Origin: Streptomyces sp. XD-27
GTDB lineage: Bacteria > Actinomycetota > Actinomycetes > Streptomycetales > Streptomycetaceae
Direction of reading: 5' to 3'
DNA length: 64,000 bases
NCBI RefSeq assembly: GCF_030553055.1
Contig: NZ_CP130713.1
Location: forward strand, 4,092,001 to 4,156,000
Part shown: piece by piece, positions 52,412 through 60,329 of the stretch
How the letters are laid out: every line of letters starts with the position of its first letter
Position numbering within the stretch: the stretch's first letter is position 1
Notes under the pieces: generated by a model
The model's database searches: none
What the model saw: the letters and a program-made list of their open reading frames with translations, nothing else
What the model was told of the DNA's origin: nothing
Program-made: the position numbers and the translations under genes

Positions 52412-53032
52412 ATGCCACGCACCAAGGGGGATCACGAGGCCCGCCGACGCGACGTCTCCGAAGCGGTCTGGCAGGTCATGGCCACACGCGGCTTCGCCGG
52501 CCTTACTCTGCGCGCCGTCGCTGCCGAGCTCGGCGCGACCACCGGCCTGCTCACGCACTACTTCCCCACCAAACGCGCCCTCGTCGCGTACGCCCTCGAC
52601 CTGCTCGAACAGCGGACCATCGCCCGCCCGCGCCGGCCCGCGGGCAAAGGGCTGATCGCCCTGAGGCACGCGCTGATGGACATCCTGCCGCTGACCCCCG
52701 AGGCCGCCGACAGCAACCGAATCTGGGTCTCCTCCTGGGATGCCGCGCTCTCCGACGGCGAACTGAGTGCCGACTACGCCCGCAAGTACGCCGAAAGCCG
52801 TGACAAGCTGCGCGACCGGGTGGCCGCAGCCCAGGAACTCGGCGAACTCCTCCCCGGCAATCCCGCGCACATCGCAGCCGGCGCCCAGTCCTTCACCCTC
52901 GGCCTGGTGGTCCAGGCCCTGTTCGACCCGGCAGCGTTCGCGCCGCAGCGGCAGGTCGAGCTCCTGGACGACTACCTGGCCACCCTGACCGCCCCACGCT
53001 CATCCAACAACGACCACTCGGCCCGATCCTGA
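52412..53032 (+). CDS. TetR family regulator
   Basis: About 206 residues. N-terminal helix-turn-helix: RRRDVSEAVWQVMATRGFAGLTLRAVAAELGATTGLLTHYFPTKRALVAYAL, followed by a helical ligand/dimer domain. ATG at 52412 is the most likely start; there is no ribosome binding site, and 52397 is an alternative, so the mRNA may be leaderless. It probably represses itself and the divergent acetyltransferase through the palindrome at 52378. Confidence 0.87.
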   Translation: MPRTKGDHEARRRDVSEAVWQVMATRGFAGLTLRAVAAELGATTGLLTHYFPTKRALVAYALDLLEQRTIARPRRPAGKGLIALRHALMDILPLTPEAADSNRIWVSSWDAALSDGELSADYARKYAESRDKLRDRVAAAQELGELLPGNPAHIAAGAQSFTLGLVVQALFDPAAFAPQRQVELLDDYLATLTAPRSSNNDHSARS

Positions 53033-53319
53033 CGGCGGGGCGACAACGACGCTGTTCATGTACCGCGGGGTACAGCACCGATCACGTCGCGGGCTGAGGC
53101 GGGACCGACGAGCGTGGTGACTGCGGCGGAGGCAGCGAGCCGCTCTCACCGGGCACGGACAGGCAGCCCTCGGGCGGGGCCGGGCCATCGCAGTGCCGCA
53201 TGGCGCGGGGCGAGTCCCTCCAGCCGAATACCGGCCGCCGCAGGCGGTCACATTTCCGTGTCGGGATCCGTCAGTGCAGTGAAAGACGAGATCGACACCG
53301 ACGCTTGAGGAGAGCAGCC

Positions 53320-53781
53320 ATGCAGTCGCGTATGGAGAACCCGGCCGTGATCATTCCTGAGGCCATGAAGGTTCTGCTGAACCTGTCGAAGGTCACCAGG
53401 AAGGGCGGCGTCGCGGAGACGACGCTCCAGTTGATCCAGCTGCGCGTGAGCCAGATCAACGGATGCAGCGTCTGCGTGGACGGGGACGCGCGCAGCGCCG
53501 GGAAGGCGGGGGTGAGCGACGAGCAGCGGTTCGCGCTGTCGGCCTGGCGGGACACGCCGTACTTCTCCGACGCCGAACGCGCCGTGCTCGCGCTCGCCGA
53601 GGCCGCCACCCGGCTCGCCGACAAGCCGGACCCGGTGCCGGACGCGCTGTGGGACGAGGCCGCCAAGCACTACAGCAAGGAGGAGCTGTCGGCCATCGTC
53701 CTCACCATCGGCATGACCAACATGTTCAACCGCATCAACGTCACCACCCGGCAGATCGCGGGCGTGCAGCCCTGGGAGTGA
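53320..53781 (+). CDS. Carboxymuconolactone decarboxylase/AhpD-like protein
   Basis: 153 residues of the AhpD-like fold: LIQLRVSQINGCSVCVDGDARSAGKAG, then LALAEAATRL and LTIGMTNMFNRINVTTRQ. The Cys pair CSVC is present, but the His normally four residues after the second Cys is Asp, so proton relay may differ. Family members act as peroxidases or disulfide reductases. ATG at 53320 follows GAGGAG. Confidence 0.87.
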   Translation: MQSRMENPAVIIPEAMKVLLNLSKVTRKGGVAETTLQLIQLRVSQINGCSVCVDGDARSAGKAGVSDEQRFALSAWRDTPYFSDAERAVLALAEAATRLADKPDPVPDALWDEAAKHYSKEELSAIVLTIGMTNMFNRINVTTRQIAGVQPWE

Positions 53782-53808
53782 GCAGGAGCGAGCGTGGAGC
53801 GGCGCCTG

Positions 53809-53885
53809 CGCCGGGGCCGGGGCCCCGGGCGGGTTCGGTCCGGCCCACTGCGCCGGGGCCGGGGCGGGTTCGGTCCGGCCCACTG
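53809..53885. repeat. Two-copy G+C-rich tandem repeat
   Basis: Copy 1 (53809-53850, 42 bp) and copy 2 (53851-53885, 35 bp) share CGCCGGGGCCGGGGC and GGGTTCGGTCCGGCCCACTG; copy 1 has seven extra bases. A further partial CGGTCCGGCC follows. It lies between the AhpD-like and serine hydrolase genes. Confidence 0.8.
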
Positions 53886-53987
53886 TGGCGGGCCCGGTCG
53901 GTCCGGCCGCCGCCGTAGGCGCCAACGCTCGGCAGCACGGCGGAAATTCCGGTCGGACGGTGGCGCGTGGGCGCATATGGTGCGCAC

Positions 53988-55394
53988 ATGACGCCTCTTG
54001 ACGAGTCCGGTGAATTCGCCGACCTGCTGCCCGCCACCCGCCGCGCCCTGCTGCACCGCATCGCCGTCGCCCAGGCCGAGGGCCGTACGCCCTCTCTGGT
54101 GGGCGCGGTGGTACGGGACGGGCGGACCGTGTGGACCGGTTCGCGGACCTGTGTGGACGGGCACGGGCCGGACGGCGACACCCAGTACCGCATCGGCTCG
54201 CTGACCAAGACGTTCGTGGCCGTGCTGGTGATGCGGCTGCGCGACGAGGGCCTGCTGGACCTCGCCGACCCGCTCGGCAAGCACCTCGGCGACCTCGCGT
54301 ACCCCGCCGAGGCCCAGGACGCCACCATCGCCCAGCTCCTCTCCCACACCTCCGGTCTGGCCGCCGAGGCGCGCGGTCCCTGGTGGGAGCGGACGCCGGG
54401 GGAGTTGCGCCCGGAGCCTGCCGACCTGTTCGGAGAACGCCCCGGGTGCCAGCCGGCGGGCCGCCGGCACCACTACTCCAACCCCGGGTACGCGCTGCTC
54501 GGCGCGCTGGTGGAGCGGCTGCGCGGCGCGCCGTGGGGCGAGGTGCTGCGGCGCGAGGTGCTGGTGCCGCTGGGGATGGCCCGTACGTCCCTGGAACCGC
54601 ACGCTCCGCATGCCGGCGGCTGGGCGGTCCATCCGTACGCGGACGTCCTGCTGCCGGAACCCGCCGTGGACACCGGGCTGATGGGTCCGGCCGGGCAGCT
54701 GTGGTCGACCGCCGAGGACCTCGGCCGCTTCGCCACGTTCCTGCTGGACGGCGACGAGCGGGTGCTGGCGGCCGGGACGCTCGCCGAGATGCGCGCGCCC
54801 GCCGTCGCGCCGGAAGAGAACGGGGACTGGTCGCTGGGCTACGGGCTCGGCTGCCAGCTGGTCGGCGGGGGCGTGCGGTTCCTGTACGGGCACGTGGGCA
54901 CCATGCCGGGCTTCATGGCCGCCTTGTGGGTGAGCCCGGCCGACCGGCTCGGTGGGATCGCCCTGGCCAACGCCACGATGGGCCTGCCGATCAGCGCGAT
55001 CGCGGCCGAGCTGGTGGGCATCGTGGCGGACCGCGAGCCGCGCATCCCTGAGCCGTGGCGGCCGCTGACCAGCGTCGATCCGGCGCTGCTGGCGCTGACC
55101 GGCGTCTGGTACTGGGGCGCGACCGCCTTCCATCTGCGGCTGGGCGCCGACCGCGCGCTGGAGCTGGGCCCGGTCGGCGAGCTGGGGCGCGGTGCGCGGT
55201 TCCGGGCGGAGGGGGGCGGCACCTGGACCGGTCTCGACGGCTACTACGCGGGCGAGACGCTGCGCGCGGTCACCGGGGAGGACGGGTCGGTCAGCCATCT
55301 CGACGTGGGGACGTTCGTTTTCACGCGGCTGCCGTACGAGCCGGGGGACGCCGTCCCGGGCGGTGTCGATCCGGACGGCTGGCGCGGCGTCTGA
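53988..55394 (+). CDS. Serine hydrolase (beta-lactamase/class C PBP fold)
   Basis: 468 residues, class C beta-lactamase-like domain: nucleophile Ser in GSLTKTF (SxxK), YSN in HHYSNPGYALLG, and HVGTMPGF in the place of the KTG triad. The last 110 residues form an extra beta-domain. No signal peptide is visible, so it probably works in the cytoplasm as an esterase or peptidase; it is not evidence of beta-lactam resistance. The ATG at 53988 follows CGCAC without a ribosome binding site. Confidence 0.87.
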   Translation: MTPLDESGEFADLLPATRRALLHRIAVAQAEGRTPSLVGAVVRDGRTVWTGSRTCVDGHGPDGDTQYRIGSLTKTFVAVLVMRLRDEGLLDLADPLGKHLGDLAYPAEAQDATIAQLLSHTSGLAAEARGPWWERTPGELRPEPADLFGERPGCQPAGRRHHYSNPGYALLGALVERLRGAPWGEVLRREVLVPLGMARTSLEPHAPHAGGWAVHPYADVLLPEPAVDTGLMGPAGQLWSTAEDLGRFATFLLDGDERVLAAGTLAEMRAPAVAPEENGDWSLGYGLGCQLVGGGVRFLYGHVGTMPGFMAALWVSPADRLGGIALANATMGLPISAIAAELVGIVADREPRIPEPWRPLTSVDPALLALTGVWYWGATAFHLRLGADRALELGPVGELGRGARFRAEGGGTWTGLDGYYAGETLRAVTGEDGSVSHLDVGTFVFTRLPYEPGDAVPGGVDPDGWRGV

Positions 55395-55504
55395 CACGGC
55401 GCTCCTTTTGCGCGGCTCCGGCGACTAGAATCGGAACTCCCGACCCGCTTGGATGATGCGGAGCACCCGACCCGGTTGCGGCTGCTCCGCCAAGGAGGCG
55501 CGCA

Positions 55505-56302
55505 GTGACCGAGGAGAACGAGACGCTGCGGGCCGACGCACGGCGCAACCGGGCCCGGGTGCTCGAGGCTGCCCAATCGGCTTTCAGCGCCCAGGGCCTG
55601 ACGGTGCCTCTGGGCGAGATCGCGCGCCGGGCGGGCGTCGGCGCAGGCACGGTCTACCGTCATTTCCCGTCCAAGGAACTGCTGTTCAGGGCGGTCGTCG
55701 AAGGCGGCATTCGGCAATTCACCGAGGAGGCCGTGCGGTTGGCTGACGCGAAGGATGCCGGAGCGGCATTCTTCCTCTTCATTAAGGGAGTTGTGGCACG
55801 GGCATCGGACGACAAGGCGCTTCGGGATGTGTTCGCGGCGGCCGCGGAGGAGCCCGTGACGTCAGGGCGCGAGACCACCGCGGGTTTCGCCCAGGCGTTG
55901 GAGGTGCTGCTGACGAGGGCTCAGGAAGCAGGCGAGGTACGGCAGGACGCGGATCTGGCGGATGTGCGGGCTCTGTTGGTGGGAGCTCTCGCCATGGAGC
56001 GGCACCGGTCGGCCGCCGGAGGTACCGGGCGGGCGGTGGGGATCCTCTGCGACGGGCTGCGGGCCCCGGGGACGGGGCCGGTGGCCGCTCTTCCGGCTCC
56101 GAAGGCCACCGTGACGAAACGTCGCGCCGCTGCGGCTGGTCGTAACGGAATGCCCGGTGGCGGGCGTAACGAAATGACGGTCTGGCTGTGTGAGACCTGC
56201 GCGGGTCCGCTCTCCCCTGCCCCGACCGGCCGTCCACCGCGGTTCTGCGGTGCCGCGTGCCGCCAGAAGGCGCACCGCAGACGGGCCCGCGGCTCGGCCT
56301 GA
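55505..56302 (+). CDS. TetR family regulator with C-terminal zinc-ribbon-like tail
   Basis: 265 residues. Helix-turn-helix at 10-57 (RVLEAAQSAFSAQGLTVPLGEIARRAGVGAGTVYRHFPSKELLF), a TetR ligand domain to about 190, a linker, and then WLCETCAGPLSP and RFCGAACRQKAHRRR at the end: two Cys pairs spaced like a small zinc ribbon, followed by basic residues. That tail is unusual for TetR proteins and could give a second nucleic-acid contact. GTG at 55505 follows AAGGAGG. Confidence 0.85.
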   Translation: MTEENETLRADARRNRARVLEAAQSAFSAQGLTVPLGEIARRAGVGAGTVYRHFPSKELLFRAVVEGGIRQFTEEAVRLADAKDAGAAFFLFIKGVVARASDDKALRDVFAAAAEEPVTSGRETTAGFAQALEVLLTRAQEAGEVRQDADLADVRALLVGALAMERHRSAAGGTGRAVGILCDGLRAPGTGPVAALPAPKATVTKRRAAAAGRNGMPGGGRNEMTVWLCETCAGPLSPAPTGRPPRFCGAACRQKAHRRRARGSA

Positions 56303-56313
56303 CCCCCGCCGGG

Positions 56314-56410
56314 TTCAAGAACCGGCATTCAAGAACCGGCATTCAAGAAGCAGAGTTCAAGCAAGAACCGGAGTTCACGAACCGGGACAAGAACCAGGGT
56401 TCAAGAAAGC
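56314..56410. repeat. Short degenerate tandem repeat
   Basis: Five to six units based on the 14-mer TTCAAGAACCGGCA: 56314-56327 and 56328-56341 are identical, then 56342, 56356 and 56374 start diverged copies, and TTCAAGAAAGC at 56400 is the last. The A-rich units contrast with the surrounding G+C-rich DNA, and the array ends in the 3' end of the GNAT gene. Confidence 0.8.
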
Positions 56411-56856
56411 GTGCGCTTGAAGCCGATGTGGGAGGACTCGAAGCCGAGTCGCTCGTAGAAGCGGTGGGCGTCGGTCCGGGTCGCGTCCGAGGTGAGCTGA
56501 ACCAGCGCGCAGCCCTCGCGGCGCGACGTGTCCACGGCCCACTCGATCAACTGGCTGCCCAGCCCGTTGCCGCGCTCGTCGGCGTGGACCCGGACGGCCT
56601 CGATGAGCGACCGGGTGGCGCCGCGCCGGGACAGGCCGGCGATCACGGTGAGCTGGAGCGTGCCGACCGTACGGCCGTCGCGGACCGCGACCACGAGGTG
56701 CTGGTTCGGATCGGTCGCCAGCCGGTCGAAGGCGGTGCGGTACGGGGTCAGATCATCCGGGGACTCGCGCCGCGCGCCGAGCGGATCGTCGGCGAGCAGC
56801 GCCACGATGGCGGGGATGTCGTCGGGCATGGCGGGGCGTATCTCCAAGTCGCTCAT
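56401..56856 (-). CDS. GNAT family N-acetyltransferase
   Basis: 151 residues. Clear GNAT core: LVVAVRDGRTVGTLQLTVI, VRVHADERGNGLGSQLIEWA (acetyl-CoA motif) and DATRTDAHRFYERLGFESSH. Similar to small PhnO/histone-like acetyltransferases; substrate unknown. Its 3' end is formed by the repeat array, convergent with the tetR-zinc gene. ATG at 56856. Confidence 0.88.
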   Translation of the reverse strand: MSDLEIRPAMPDDIPAIVALLADDPLGARRESPDDLTPYRTAFDRLATDPNQHLVVAVRDGRTVGTLQLTVIAGLSRRGATRSLIEAVRVHADERGNGLGSQLIEWAVDTSRREGCALVQLTSDATRTDAHRFYERLGFESSHIGFKRTLS

Positions 56857-56895
56857 GATCGGGAGCGTAACCGCAGGCCGCGCCGCACCGTCGCC

Positions 56896-57368
56896 TTACG
56901 CGGGGTTCTCCAACGCCTCGACGGCGGCGACCAGCGGTGCCAGCTCCGGCCGCTTCGCCGCCTCCGCCAGCGCTTCGCGCACCGCCGTCTCGTTGGTCGG
57001 ACGGGCCTCCGCCAGCAGCTTCAGGCCCGCCTCGCTCACGTCGGTGTAGATGCCGCGCCGGTCGGTGGGGCAGATGTACCGGGACAGCAGGCCGCGGTCC
57101 TCGAGCCGCCCCACCAGGCGCGTCGTGGCGGACTGGCTGAGGACGACGGCGTCCGCGAGCTGGTGCATCTGGAGGTGCCCGCCGTCGCCGTCGTGCTGAT
57201 AGCTGAGCACGTCGAGGACGGAGAACTCGCGGACGCTCAGCCCGTGGCCGGCCTGCAGGGCGCGCTCCACGTGCGTCTCGATCCGGCCGTGCAAGGACGA
57301 CAGGGCGCACCAGCCCCGGGCGAGGGCCGGGGGTTCTTCCCGCTGCGGTCGTCCGGCGTCTTCGGCAT
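56896..57368 (-). CDS. MarR family regulator (single-base deletion)
   Basis: Winged-helix regulator: HGRIETHVERALQAGHGLSVREFSVLDVL, MHQLADAVVLSQSATTRLVGRLEDRGLLSR, TDRRGIYTDVSEAG. The only start with a ribosome binding site, ATG at 57368 behind AAGGAGG (MPKTPDDRSGKN), is in another frame from this domain. The two frames join at the G run 57329-57333 (plus strand), which seems one G short; the span is one base less than 158 codons. I read it as one gene of about 157 residues, divergent from the MFS exporter it probably controls. Confidence 0.82.
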
Positions 57369-57579
57369 GGCCCCTCCTTCGGTCGTGCCACCCCGCGGTG
57401 CCGCTCGGAGCCGCCGTGAACGGCGCGGTGCCGTTCGGGGCCGCCGCGAACGGGGCCCGGGGCGCGTCGCCACCCAGGATAGAGCAGCGTGCAATTGCCA
57501 GCGCTTGCAACTATCAGGCGTCTGCAAGTATTGTCTACGCATTCAATCTCCCCATGCAATAAATTCGAGGGATACCGAC
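57369..57579. promoter_or_regulatory. marR-MFS divergent promoter
   Basis: 211 bp. GCAATTGC at 57491-57498 and an inverted repeat CTTGCA (57504-57509) / TGCAAG (57523-57528) are the probable MarR sites. TTGCAA and TATTGT 18 bp apart (57505-57510, 57529-57534) could be the exporter's promoter. Confidence 0.5.
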
Positions 57580-58821
57580 ATGCCTCTCGCCCTCCTGGCG
57601 CTCGCCATCGGCGCCTTCGGGATCGGCACCACCGAATTCGTGATCATGGGCCTGCTGCCCGAGATCGCGGCCGACTACGACGTCTCCATCCCCCTGGCCG
57701 GGTACGCCACCACGCTCTACGCGCTCGGCGTCGTCCTCGGCGCGCCGCTGATGACCGCGCTCGGCACCCGGCTGACCCGCAAGCAGATGCTCCTCCTGCT
57801 GATGGGCGTCTTCATCGCGGGCAACGCGCTCACGGCCGCGGCCCCCGCCTTCGGGCTGCTGCTCGCCGGACGGATCGTCGCCGCCTTCACGCACGGCGCG
57901 TTCTTCGGCATCGGCGCGATCGTCGCCGCCGACCTGGTCGCGCCCGAGAAGCGGGCCACGGCCATCGCGACCATGTTCACCGGCCTGACCGTCGCCAACG
58001 TCGTGGGCGTGCCCGCGGGCACCTGGCTCGGCCAGCAGGTCAGCTGGCGCGCCACCTTCCTGGCCATCTCCGTGCTCGGCGTCGTCGGCCTCGTCGGGGT
58101 CGCCCGGCTCGTCCCGGCGCAGCGCGAGCGCGCCGCCGCCCGGCTCGGCCGCGAGCTGGCCGTCTTCCGCAACCCGCAGGTCGGCCTCGCCATGCTGATG
58201 ACCGTCCTCGGCTTCGGCGGGGTCTTCGCGGCCGTCACCTACCTCGCCTCGATGATGACCGAGGTCACCGGGTTCGCGTCGTCCTCCGTCACCTGGGTGA
58301 CGGCCGTCTTCGGCCTCGGCATGGTCGGCGGCAACCTGCTCTCCGGACGGCTGGCCGACCGCAATCCGATGCCGATGCTGTACGCCTCGCTCGGCGGACT
58401 CGCCGTCACGCTCGGCCTGTTCACCTTCACCGCCCACAACAAGGCCGCCGCGGTCGTGACCATCGCGCTGGTCGGCGCCTTCGGCTTCGCGACCGTGCCG
58501 CCGCTGCAGAAGCGCGTCATGGACCAGGCCGCGGCCGCGCCGACCCTCGCCTCCGCGGGCAACATCGCGGCCTTCAACTTCGGTAACGCGCTGGCCGCGT
58601 GGCTCGGCGGGATCGTCATCTCGGCCGGACTCGGCTACACGGCGGTGAACTGGGTGGGCGCGCTGATGACCCTCTCGGCGCTCGGCGTCGCGGTCTTCGC
58701 GACCCGCCTGGAGCGGCGCACGGCGGTCCAGGTCAGCCCGCCGTCTTCGGTCGGGTCGCCGACTGCCGCGCCCCGGCCGAGCGCAGCCGGCGCCCCCGCC
58801 GGGTCGGCCCCCACGGCTTGA
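57580..58821 (+). CDS. MFS exporter (AraJ/Cmx-like)
   Basis: 413 residues with 12 membrane helices, DHA1 type: start LALLALAIGAFGIGTTEFVIMGLLPEIAADY, motif A-like LGTRLTRKQMLLLLMGVF and the antiporter segment VGVPAGTWLGQQVSWRATF. Of the sugar-efflux/chloramphenicol-exporter kind; substrate not decidable. ATG at 57580 with GAGG upstream. The 3' end overlaps the convergent membrane protein gene by 89 bp. Confidence 0.88.
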   Translation: MPLALLALAIGAFGIGTTEFVIMGLLPEIAADYDVSIPLAGYATTLYALGVVLGAPLMTALGTRLTRKQMLLLLMGVFIAGNALTAAAPAFGLLLAGRIVAAFTHGAFFGIGAIVAADLVAPEKRATAIATMFTGLTVANVVGVPAGTWLGQQVSWRATFLAISVLGVVGLVGVARLVPAQRERAAARLGRELAVFRNPQVGLAMLMTVLGFGGVFAAVTYLASMMTEVTGFASSSVTWVTAVFGLGMVGGNLLSGRLADRNPMPMLYASLGGLAVTLGLFTFTAHNKAAAVVTIALVGAFGFATVPPLQKRVMDQAAAAPTLASAGNIAAFNFGNALAAWLGGIVISAGLGYTAVNWVGALMTLSALGVAVFATRLERRTAVQVSPPSSVGSPTAAPRPSAAGAPAGSAPTA

Positions 58822-59275
58822 GGACGGAGACGGCGGTGATGAACGCGTACACCGCCGTGGCCACCGACGGCGCGACCACCAGGTCCGCGGCGCCCGTCAC
58901 CGCCTCGCCGGCCGCGAGCCGGTCCACCTCGTCGGCCGCCGCGTCGATTTCGGGGCGGAGCGCGAAGGCCGATGCGGCGGCCGCGGCGAGGGTCAGCCAG
59001 AACTTGGCCCACACCCAGCGGTGCCGGGTCAGCCCCCAGGGCGTGCCCAGCGCCAGCACCAGCCCGCTGACCAGCGTCAGCCCCGCGATCGGGAGCAGGA
59101 GCCAGTCGGCGAAGATCCGCATCGCGCGATAGGCGGCCGCCGCCGTGTCCGGGGACCGCGTCGCCACTCCCGCGATGCCGAGGGCGAGCAGACTGAGGGA
59201 GAGCCCGAGCCAGCCGACCGAGACGGCGACATGGGCGACGAGGAGGGACCTGCGGACGGGACGTTTCAGCTGCAT
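58733..59275 (-). CDS. Four-helix membrane protein
   Basis: 180 residues with four hydrophobic segments (about 10-33, 55-78, 88-106, 130-152), a pattern like DUF2269-type proteins; His14 and Arg/Trp residues near the helix ends could bind haem, but this is a guess. The Arg/Ser-rich C-terminus is read antisense to the MFS gene end. ATG at 59275 (QLKRPVRRSLLVAHVAVSVGW). Confidence 0.7.
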   Translation of the reverse strand: MQLKRPVRRSLLVAHVAVSVGWLGLSLSLLALGIAGVATRSPDTAAAAYRAMRIFADWLLLPIAGLTLVSGLVLALGTPWGLTRHRWVWAKFWLTLAAAAASAFALRPEIDAAADEVDRLAAGEAVTGAADLVVAPSVATAVYAFITAVSVLKPWGPTRRGRRLRSAGARQSATRPKTAG

Positions 59276-59367
59276 GCCCTCAACGGTCCCGCCGGGCCCG
59301 CCCGGCCGCGTCTGACGGCGGGAGTATCCCCGCGTACGCGATATCGAGTACCTCTACGCTCGGCCGC

Positions 59368-60000
59368 ATGACGAGACTGCATCTGTTCGACCTCGACGGC
59401 ACGCTGATCCACGGTTCGGCGGCCGCTGTCGAGATCTCGCGCCAACTCGGTGTGGAGCGGGAGATCGCCGAGTTGGAGCGGCTTTTCGCGGGCGGTGGGC
59501 TGTATCCGAGTCAGTTCGCGATACGGGCGTGCGAGCTGTGGGCGGACCTTACCGACGCGCAGGTGGCGGCCGCGTTCGAGCAGGCTCCGTGGCTGGCGGG
59601 CATCCGCGAGGTCTGGGCGGACATCCGCGAGCGCGGGGAGCGGTGCGCGGTGATCTCGCTGTCGCCCGGTTTCTTCGTCGAACGGCTGCTGGACTGGGGC
59701 GCGGACGCGGCGCACGGCTCCCGCTGGCCGTCGGTCCCGTTCCGTGAACCGGTGGATCCGGCCGGGATTCTCGACCCGGCCGCGAAGGTACGGATCGCCG
59801 ACGAACTCTGCGCGACATTCGGGCTGACGCGAGACGACTGCGTGGCGTACGGCGATTCCATGTCGGACGCGGAACTGTTCGCCGCGCTCCCGATGTCCGT
59901 GGCGGTCAACGCCGATCACCATGTGCGGGGAATCGCCTCGTTCGCCTATACGGGGAAAGATCTCCGAGAGGCTTACGAATTGGTCGGTAACCGCAGGTAA
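59368..60000 (+). CDS. HAD superfamily phosphatase (SerB-like)
   Basis: 210 residues. Catalytic DLDGT with nucleophile Asp8 and Asp10, motif II SLSPGFF, Lys in PAAKVRIADEL, and motif III VAYGDSMSDAELFA. Closest in pattern to phosphoserine phosphatases, but substrate not decided. ATG at 59368. Confidence 0.88.
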   Translation: MTRLHLFDLDGTLIHGSAAAVEISRQLGVEREIAELERLFAGGGLYPSQFAIRACELWADLTDAQVAAAFEQAPWLAGIREVWADIRERGERCAVISLSPGFFVERLLDWGADAAHGSRWPSVPFREPVDPAGILDPAAKVRIADELCATFGLTRDDCVAYGDSMSDAELFAALPMSVAVNADHHVRGIASFAYTGKDLREAYELVGNRR

Positions 60001-60329
60001 TTACCGGCAATGTCGGGAGTAAGGAAGCCATGGGACTTGGGGCTTGTGTATATCGCGGCGCCGGGTAGGGTCGGGTCCGGTTCCGTGCGCGAGGCTGGCG
60101 TGGAGCCGCGTCGGGCCGACCAAGACTAACGGGAACCGGGCTCTCGTTACGTGGACTTCCGGCAATTTGTCCGTTGCGGCCGTAACGGATGGCATGCTGC
60201 ACGGACACGGCGCGGTAGGGGACCGCACCGATGCCGGGGGAACAGACGGGACCAGAGCGGGGAAACGGGGGCACATTCCACTTCCGGAAGTGCGAAGACC
60301 GACAGAAAGATGTTCGAGGCGAGGCAACC
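60001..60329. promoter_or_regulatory. Flavohemoglobin upstream region
   Basis: 329 bp without a gene. Inverted repeat TCCGTT-8 bases-AACGGA at 60170-60189, and a perfect 14-bp palindrome CACTTCCGGAAGTG at 60279-60292, 38 bp before the start. Both are candidate operators. Confidence 0.45.

Noticed and set aside
53988..55394. Beta-lactam resistance gene
   Set aside because: The SxxK/YSN fold is shared by many esterases; no signal peptide and no KTG, so resistance cannot be claimed.
56257..57579. Upstream extension of the MFS gene through marR
   Set aside because: Antisense to the GNAT and marR genes; the MFS family N-terminus begins at 57580.
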